A stretch of DNA of 64,000 nucleotides from Triglochin maritima. Taxonomy: Eukaryota > Streptophyta > Magnoliopsida > Alismatales > Juncaginaceae. A model generated the notes under the pieces. That model was not told the origin of the DNA. It ran no database searches and saw only the letters and a list, made by a program, of their open reading frames with translations. Positions 56,563-64,000 of this stretch are shown one piece after another. The position numbers and the translations under genes are program-made. Positions within the stretch are counted from its first letter, which is position 1; each line of letters opens with the position of its first letter. The stretch covers positions 447,501 through 511,500 of the forward strand of contig OY821792.1 of assembly GCA_963682175.1 (NCBI GenBank), read 5' to 3'.

Positions 56563-57354
56563 GTCACTTATATAGGGTAGAGGGGGAGGGGAAAAAAGAA
56601 GGTTTCCAATGTGGGACATTCTGTGGTAGGATTGCAAAGGTTAAAAAAAGTAATTACAGGCAATACGTCAATGTAAACATTAATAAGCATTGGCTCATTG
56701 GCATTGTGTTGTTACTTGGAGATACAAGATCCTGGGTCTGAAACCCCACCTTCCCATTTTGGACCACCTTTTAAAAAATAAAAAATAAATTGTTTAAACA
56801 TGAAATCCTTAAACCCAAACATGGATTTTTCATGCCGTGTTTCGTGTCAAATTGCCCGACCTACATGTAGGATATTAATATCTTAATATCACATTCATTT
56901 GCACACCACTGCCGCAAAAGACAAGATGACAATCGCGGACCATCGAGTGGAGCAAGTACTTGCCGTTTGATGGCATAATTTGTGTTATTCTAATCCTTGT
57001 TAAGTTTTGTTCAACTACTTTGTGAATTTGAAACTTCATTTCAATATAGTTACAATTTTTGAAAATGTAGTTTGTTGTTTGAATGAATTTGCTTGAGATA
57101 AAGTATATATGAGTTCTTCTGTTCATTTGTTTGCGGATGAATGCATAGACGTGTTATGAATGAATAATGAAAACCATTACTTATTTTGGTCAGAGAAATC
57201 GGAACTCGAAAAGATCCAACATACATCGACAGGGAAGTCAGTGTATCTTACACCGACATATATATATATATGGAAACAAATTCAAAATAATCAAAAAAAA
57301 TAAAAATTGTAAAAATATACACTTCAGAAACTTATTTGGCAAAATATGCACATT
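56563..57354. other. Intergenic DNA, no gene seen
   Basis: AT-rich, with an AT dinucleotide run near 57258-57273. GGCTCATTGG and GGGTCTGAAACCCC near 56691-56749 recall Pol III box A and B spacing but are imperfect. Confidence 0.4.
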
Positions 57355-57515
57355 TAAAAACGGCACCTGAGATACCGTTTTTATTAAGTAAAAACATCAC
57401 CTTCAATGCCGTTTTTTTACCAAGTAAAAAACGGCACTACTAGTGCCGTTTTTAATCTGAGGTTAAAAACAACATTATTGATGTCGTTTTTTACTTGGTT
57501 AAAAACGACACCAAG
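57355..57515. repeat. Hairpin repeat cluster before second PMD gene
   Basis: Units AAAAACGGCACCTGAGATACCGTTTTT-like and AAAACGGCACTACTAGTGCCGTTTT-like follow each other, each self-complementary, separated by CCAAGTAAA/TTACTTGG spacers that can also pair. Confidence 0.8.
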
Positions 57516-58022
57516 ACCCCCTTTTCTCAAATCTTCCCAAATAATTTTGTGTTTTTTCTCTCCCTCTCTCCTGCGATTTCAGGTATTTTTAGATTATTTT
57601 TTGTTAAGATTTTGCCTTATTAGTTTGTATTTATGTACATTTGATTGGTTTGGTTAGGATGTGTGTGGATTGTTTGAATTGGATTCGATTGATTGATATT
57701 TGGTTGATGAGTTTACCATACTTTGTTTAATTAATCTTGTGTGGATGATGTTATATTGTTATGATTATTAATCTTGTGCGGATTTGATGATTTGATTAAT
57801 GGATCAATTAATCTCAGAAGTCCAAATTTAATAAATTTACATTGTTTGGTGAGTTTCGCATTGTATGGATTTGTGTTAAACCAATTAAATTGAATGATCA
57901 ATGTTGTAATTGTTGAAATTAGATTGATTGTGGATAATGTATTGAATTTGTTTAGATTGTATTATTTGAACTGAATAGTATGTAATATTATTTTTTGTTA
58001 ATTATGTTTTACAGTTTCCCAA

Positions 58023-59961
58023 ATGTCGACTTCACATGATTGCCATGGTCATGTTGACCCTTCAGTGTTAGTACTACAGAAAGATCATAGATCATCTTCG
58101 ATTCTGGAAAATGTAAGTGTTATGATTTTTAAATTTAAATTTTAATTTTTGTGTATCGGTATTGGTTTTTATTTGACGTAAAATAATTAAATTTAATTTT
58201 CAGGAGCCTTTGACGGATATTAAATGCGTCGAGCACGCCATTCAGTTCAACACGTGGAATGTGCAAGATGAAAGGATGTGTGATTTGTTAGAGATTGCGG
58301 GATTTGACAATGTGTCTCGATTGCAATGACTACAACTGGATTGGAATCTGATTCGTGCTGTTGTGGAGAGGTGGAGGCCTGAGACACACACCTTCCATTT
58401 TAGACACGGGGAGATGATCATCACGCTACAAGACGTAGCTATGCTTAGTGGTCTTCGTGTTGACGGTTTGGTAGTGTGTGCAACATTAGATCACGATTGG
58501 ACTCAGGTTTGCATGAATCTGTTGGGTGCTGAAGAAGAAGAAGCGAGAACTGCAGTGAAAGGTGGATATGTGTCATTGCAGTGGTTGCAGCAAAATTTTC
58601 AGGTTGTTGAGCAAGATGCAACAGATGAGCAGGTTATGCAGCACACGAGAACGTACATTTTGTTTCAGTTAGGATCCGGGATAGTGGGCGATAAGAGTGG
58701 AAACAAAGTCCACCTTAGATATTTATTGTTGCTGGAAAACATATTTGAATGTGGAAACTACAGTTGGGGAGTTGCATCCTTAGCTGTTTTGTATCAATAT
58801 TTGGATCAGGCATGTCTGAAAAAAGGGAAACAATTAGCTGGTTTCCTTACATTGTTACAGATATAATGTTGGGAACATCTTCATGTCGGACGACCATCTA
58901 GAATTCCCGGTGTGCAACTTCCATTGTGTCCTTTAGGTTCACGTTGGCGGACTCCTAGGTCGTGGGCGAACAATGTGAAGACGGCTCAGATTGAATTTTA
59001 AAGAAATGAGTTTGACGTTCAAGACAAAAGTCAAGTTTGTTGGAAGACATACGAAGAAGTAGATCTGATGGCGTTACCTATTGATTGCCGCCAAGGACAT
59101 GAGGTTTGGATGAGCAGAACATGGATTGTTTGTTTTGGAGTTTCCGCAATGCACGTTCCAGACAGGGTGATGCGTCAATTTGGATTGCGGCAACATATTC
59201 CAAAAATAATGGAGATTTGCAAGATGAAGAAGACAGGGTGATACATTCAAGCATGGTCACGCCGGCGAGATTTTGTGCAGTTCGAGGCACCATCACTCTC
59301 AGAAGATTTTGCTGCTTGTAGACGAATTTACATGGAGTGGTACTGGCAGATTACGATTCGATGGTTGACCCGAATAGTTGATGATGCTGAATTACCGAAT
59401 TATAGGCCTCCAGCTGCTAGAGATCGATACTTGGTAAGAAATGATCAGAAAATTATAATTTTGATTAAGGTTTTAATTTGCATTTTGTAATCGTAAATGT
59501 GTTTTTATGGCAGCTTCATGGGTTACACAGTTTACATGAAGATATTCATCATCTTGAAGGGATGCATGCTTCACACATGCCCACTCAGTTATTAACGGCG
59601 ATTAAAGAAAAATATCAAGGAAATGATGGCGTACTTTAAGTGTGTGGATCCGTCATTGAAACTGTCAGAAGATGTTTGCTATCAACCACATCGTACAGAT
59701 TCTGAAGAAAATCTCTCAGAAATAGGAGTGTCACTTGATGAGGAGGACAATTTCATTTTCACCGGAGTGTCTGCCAATGATGGAGGGATTCTGACTCAAG
59801 AATCGTGCGGTACTACGTTCTTTCCATGCGAGGGTTCTTCATTTCACGTAGGCGAGGGTTCAGGATTTCAAGGTGTTGAAGTCGAAAGAGGTGGGGTTGT
59901 TGACGACAATGCTGGTGTGATAACCCAAGTGTACCGTCGTCGCCCTTCGAAGGCCCCTTGA
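58023..59961 (+). pseudogene. Plant mobile domain (PMD) gene, second copy, broken
   Basis: Exon 1 (58023-58112) codes MSTSHDCHGHVDPSVLVLQK. Exon 2 (58204-59433) and exon 3 (59514-59961) follow with GT-AG borders in phase 0. Exon 2 has VVERWRPETHTFHFRHGEM, IITLQDVAMLSGLRVDG, GNYSWGVASLAVLY, PLGSRWRTPRSW and VPDRVMRQFGLRQHIP. All are PMD landmarks and match host MAIN-like proteins better than the 11-13 kb copy does. One continuous frame is stopped four times: TGA 58327-58329, TAA 58864-58866, TAA 58999-59001 and TGA 59239-59241. Exon 3 shifts frame near 59615. The gene is dead but still well preserved, so it decayed recently. Confidence 0.85.
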
Positions 59962-60157
59962 CGAGGTGGACGAAATAAAATTCCTACTAAAGTTTTTTCT
60001 CCACCTTAGATGTCATTACATTTTGGTTAAGCTACATTTTGGTTAAGAACAATTTCATTTGTTAAACAATATGTCATGTGTTATGAACAATTTTATTTGA
60101 CGGTTTAGTTGTTTGAAATTTCATGTATGTTTGAAATGATTTTTCCCCTTAGGTGTA

Positions 60158-61382
60158 TGATGCATTTCATACATTGCATCATATGTCTTTCATTTAGATT
60201 ACTTTTACATCAATAAATGCTACTAAGGTATGTGTTTAGTCTTATTTACAGAATACAGGGACCTAAATGCAATTTACCCACATCCCGAGCATAAACGCGT
60301 GCAAAAGATTCATTTCTATCATAAAGACCAAGTTCAAGTTTATCGGGTTACAAATGGAAATGTATCCAAGCATAAAAGCATTCAAGTCCTAATTGCAAAA
60401 AGAACAAGGACATAAGCACAAAAGTAACCGGGGACTTAACTGCAAAAAGTCAAGGACCTAATTGCAAATCACGAGTAGCTTTTATTCTCTTGGAGAAAAT
60501 ATATAGAAAAATCAATGTATATCTCCAAATATGTGAAGGAATTAATCCGGAGTTCAAAAGAATGGAAAGAATCAATCCAGACGCGCAAAGAAGGATCAAA
60601 TCATACCATAAACATTCAACCAAAATCCGGACAAAATCAGGCCAGATTGTGCGGCGTTTCCGCCGCACCACACACACAATGTGCGGCGTTTCCGCCGCCC
60701 AAGCATCGATCCGCGTCTCCCAATTTCGTCCAGTCGTGTCTGGACACGTGTACTTTCCAATATTATACCTAGACCCCTTGTAGCAACTATAAATAGACCC
60801 GAGAACGATGTTAGAAGGGTCCTTAGTCTTTGGTGTTAGTTTTTATTCTTAACCTTAGTTTTGTATTCTTCTTTTCATTAATAAAATTCTGTCTTTTATT
60901 TCTTACTTTTAGTTTTCTTTTGTAATGTCTCAAGGACCCATTCTTCCTCCCTCTATGACTTTCTAACTCCTTCCAAAGGGTGGAGGTGACGGATTAGGGT
61001 GAAGAGAAGATGAATGAATGTTATTATTTTAATTTCGTGTTAGTATATTTTGATTACTTGAGTTTATCTTAAATCATTTATCATGTAATGCTTTATAACT
61101 AATATGATTTATTATAAGTTTCTGAATTCTCTAATCTAAACCTTAAATCTAAACCTCCACCCGACGGAATTCACATCTTTGTTCTTGTTTTAGTTTTAAT
61201 TGTTCTTGTTTCTTGCTTTAGATAATTAAAATCCAAAAATCTCAAAACCCAATTATTTCTTCTCTCCTTCTCCTTAATCGAAAATCACGAAAATAACAAA
61301 TCTCTCCCTCCTTGTGTTCGACCCGTATTTGCCACGTCTCCATTGACGCCGTGCACTTGCGGTATAAATTTAATTCTCATCA
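60158..61382 (+). mobile_element. Solo LTR of the gypsy family
   Basis: This is a lone 1225-bp LTR (TGATGCATTTCATACATTGC to TTTAATTCTCATCA) in plus orientation with the perfect target duplication GTGTA (60153-60157 and 61383-61387). It contains TATAAATA at 60788-60795, AATAAA at 60880-60885 and two GCGGCGTTTCCGCCGC palindromes at about 60651-60702. It is clearly related to the concatemer LTRs but diverged. It arose by recombination between the two LTRs of a full element inserted between the PMD and transposase genes. Confidence 0.92.
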
Positions 61383-61445
61383 GTGTACAAGACTTGGATT
61401 TAAAATCCAAGAGAATGGAATGAGAAAACAGATTTTTCCTGTTTT

Positions 61446-61600
61446 CTGTCTGCTTTAAAAACGGCACTAGTAGTGCCATTTTTACTTGAACAAAAACGGC
61501 ACCAGCAGTGCCGTTTTTTGGTTTATTAAAACGGCACTACTAGTGCCATTTTTGTTCAAGTAAAAACGGTACTACTTGTGCCGTTTTTAAAGCGGACAGA
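61446..61600. repeat. Hairpin repeat cluster between convergent genes
   Basis: Four or so AAAACGGCAC(T/C)A(G/C)...GTGCC(G/A)TTTTT units are nested in an outer pair, CTGTCTGCTTTAAAAACGGC and GCCGTTTTTAAAGCGGACAG, so the whole 155 bases can fold on itself. It has the same core as 57355-57515. Confidence 0.8.
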
Positions 61601-61794
61601 ATTCCAGAACATTCACTTTCGTTTTTTTAGTTTTCGACACAAAATTAATTTTTAACCTGAGATTCACAACACAAGTATTATCATAACATATTGTAGCGAT
61701 GATTAACATTTAATATTGTTTCCCCTACATGGGGTACAAGGGAAATTAATGCTAAAATAAATAACACAAAATGAACATACTAAATTGTCTCTTT

Positions 61795-63989
61795 ATATGT
61801 TTTCTTGTTGTGACCTAACTTGCGACAACGCCCACATCGTATTTTCACTTCGTCTTACCATAGAAGGTGCTACTAAAGCTATATGTCCTTCTTCTATCCA
61901 AAACCTTTCGTCTAGTATTGGAAAGAAAATAGGTGCATATGCTTTCCTGTAAGCTTGAGTTGTTAGGTATTCTGAGACGATTCACGAAGTATGAATGTTC
62001 GCGTGGTGGTTGCTGCATACGGCCAACACGTGTGAGCAAGGAATGTGGTGTGCATCTATGTACCCGCAGGAGCATATTGGACCTGACTCCGTCAAAGTAA
62101 CCTGAAAGCTATGAGACTGGTTGCTTTCGACACTAAAGAGGTTATGACTATGTCTAGTGACACAAAGCTGTGTAGCCATCTGCCGTTGGTTTGTGATTTC
62201 ATCGTTGATCTTTTTAGGATATGCCAATATCATATTCTCCCCTTCATCTCTTCTACTGACAAAATATTTATTCAGCCGCAGATAAGTCATCATGATGAGA
62301 GGACAAAGTGGTAAGCCACGTACACGCTTTAACACATTGTTGAAGCTTTCTGACAAGTTAGTGGTCATTATACCGAAACAATGTCCAAAATCATGACTTA
62401 ATGCCCAATACGAAACGTCTTCTTGTTCTTTAATCCATTTGAAACCATGAGGGAAATTAATCTTGATATCCTTCATATGCTCTTCAAATGTTTTTCTATC
62501 AGGAGCGACACCGGCATGCCAAAATTTATGTTTCAATTTGACATTCCTGCACTGAGCATTTCTTGACATATTTGCACTCATATGTCTCAGACAGAACCTG
62601 TGAACATGACCTCGCTCTGGGGGGGGGATTCTTCACAATATTTGTAAGACCCGGAAACCGATCACTAATAATACACAATCTATCTCGTGTGCATACTCTA
62701 CTGGCCAAAATACTTAAGAACCACTGCCATGAGCTGCCCGATTCTTTTTCAACAACAGCAAACGCCAAAGGAAATAAAACAGAGTCCGCGTCCGTACCCA
62801 TAGCAATTAAAAGAGTCCCCTCAAACTTGCCAAACAAATGAGTCCCATCAATGCTTAACACATGTCTACAGTACTGAAAACCTTCAATTGAGGCTGCGAA
62901 TGACCAAAAAACTCTTTGAAACTGCTCAATGTTGTGACTTATCCTCTGTGTCTGAATCTCGACCACGGTGCTAGGATTGGTGGTGCAAATATTAGACATA
63001 AAACGTCTTAAGTTACGATAAGAAGCTTCATCAACTCCGTATACTTGTTCCAATGCTTTCTTGCGGGCGTACCAACCTTTGTCATACTTGATATCTATGA
63101 AGTAATGACTCTTCACTAAAGCTTGAATTTCTGCAAGAGTAATGGTTATGTTTGTTTGAATGGTGGCAAGAATCATGTTAGAAATTAAACCGGCGTCACA
63201 TTGCACGTGGTCATGCAAAAGTCCCTCGTTACTACAGGTGTGTTCAGACTTGTACTTCTTAACTTGAAAACATTCTTTACTCTGACTGTAAGAGGCATGT
63301 ATCTTCCATTCACACTCTTTTTTCAAACAACCAGCTGAAAATCTTTTTGGCCCAGACGTTAACACTTTGAATTAGACACTTTTTCGCAAATGTCATTCCT
63401 TCAACTGATGCAGCAAATCTTTTTTTGTTGAGAAAATCCTATGCAACCAATAACTTCGTCCATCTTCTAAGTTATCGTATTCAGTGTACGCAACAATACG
63501 CTGATCGACATTTCCAATCATTGAATCTTCAATCCAGTTCTCGTCAGGCTCTATGTCTGGCAAATGCCTCAAATCTGGTAGTACTGGTAATGGTGACAAT
63601 TCATTACTAACGATGACTTCATGTACGTAGCTATCAGGTTCTCGATTCACAACGTTTGCCATATGTTGAAACATGTTCTGCAGCTCCGGAAGTGGGGTTG
63701 AATCTACATCAATAATGTCTATCTCATCATCATCTGTCTCATCACTATCTGCATCTTCAACATGTCTTCCTTGAGAATGTGATTGAACTACGTCTGCTTC
63801 ATAATTACCAATATTCATTGGTGTGTGCTCATACGATCCAAAATAGGACTGAGGAACTGCCGAAAAAGGACATGCTTCATATTGGCTATATGTTTGTGTC
63901 ATTTGTTGATAATCCTCATTCAACTGACTGTGGTGGACAGTAGTATAGGGCTTGGGTTGTTTCTCAACAAACAATACAACCGTATTCAT
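61795..63989 (-). pseudogene. MULE transposase (MURA-like), broken
   Basis: On the minus strand an acidic N-terminal region (DADSDETDDDEIDIIDVDS) precedes the MuDR-type DNA-binding part (KRFSAGCLKKECEWKIHASY), the MULE domain (LSIDGTHLFGKF, IISDRFPGL, then RFCLRHM), SESFNNVLKRVRGLP and a SWIM finger (CSCGYIDAHHIPCSHVL). A C-terminal zinc knuckle, CGRCRKLGHNKKTY, has lost its last cysteine. Breaks are TGA 63393-63395, TAA 63372-63374, a frameshift in a run of nine C (plus-strand G, 62619-62627), TGA 61982-61984, and a frame change before the knuckle. ATG at 63989 may be the start, or the gene may extend past the window. Unlike the 13.7-16.3 kb transposase it has no OTU part in view. It moves the element by DDE chemistry when intact. 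Confidence 0.85.
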
Positions 63990-64000
63990 GAAGTTAAATA

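Larger units (their letters stand above)
57355..64000. mobile_element. Second PMD-transposase MULE-type cassette, partial
   Basis: A plus-strand PMD gene (58023-59961) and a minus-strand transposase gene (61795-63989 and perhaps beyond) converge, as in the 10828-16695 element, with a solo LTR inserted between them. A cluster of AAAACGGCAC...GTGCCGTTTT hairpins lies upstream of the PMD gene and another between the genes. The window ends before the far terminus, and no terminal inverted repeat could be identified, so the left border given is only the start of the hairpin cluster. Confidence 0.6.

Overview
This window is plant nuclear DNA, almost certainly from a eudicot. It is AT-rich with long gene-free stretches. 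GT-AG introns, a type-A cytokinin response regulator and a family-1 UDP-glycosyltransferase mark it as plant. Most of the sequence is plant transposons: Ty1/copia, Ty3/gypsy of the Athila/Tat type, Mutator-like elements (MULEs) with plant mobile domain (PMD) genes, a LINE fragment, and small CACTA-like and other inverted-repeat elements. Only two genes look like intact host genes: the response regulator (17585-25283, minus) and the UGT84-like gene (49090-50529, plus).

Layout. 1-7.3 kb: degenerate GGTAA-rich repeats and a one-LTR gypsy remnant between 140-bp direct repeats. 7.3-9.9 kb: a small MULE derivative and an AT-rich foldback-like element. 10.8-16.7 kb: a 5.9-kb MULE carrying, convergently, a PMD gene and a transposase gene that appears fused to an OTU protease-like domain; both are broken. 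17.6-25.3 kb: the five-exon response regulator, with a 1.3-kb MULE derivative in intron 4 and a 4.86-kb copia element in intron 3. 25.3-30.1 kb: upstream and intergenic DNA with small element remnants. 30.1-48.46 kb: a FAR1-type pseudogene with a minisatellite at its 3' side, split by a 16.9-kb gypsy concatemer (LTR-int-LTR-int-LTR-int-LTR) bounded by one 5-bp duplication, AACGT. 49.1-50.5 kb: the UGT. 50.5-57.3 kb: CACTA-like, MULE-like, old gypsy and LINE remnants, including a 243-bp higher-order repeat. 57.3-64 kb: a second PMD plus transposase cassette with the same convergent layout, invaded by a solo LTR of the concatemer's family and cut by the window end.

The most interesting theme is the PMD/transposase cassettes and their derivatives. 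Each carries clusters of short GC-rich self-complementary repeats whose sequence differs between families while the architecture is kept. The clearest single event is the gypsy concatemer: three near-identical gag-only units that share LTRs and sit in a FAR1 reading frame whose codon phase can be followed across the insertion.
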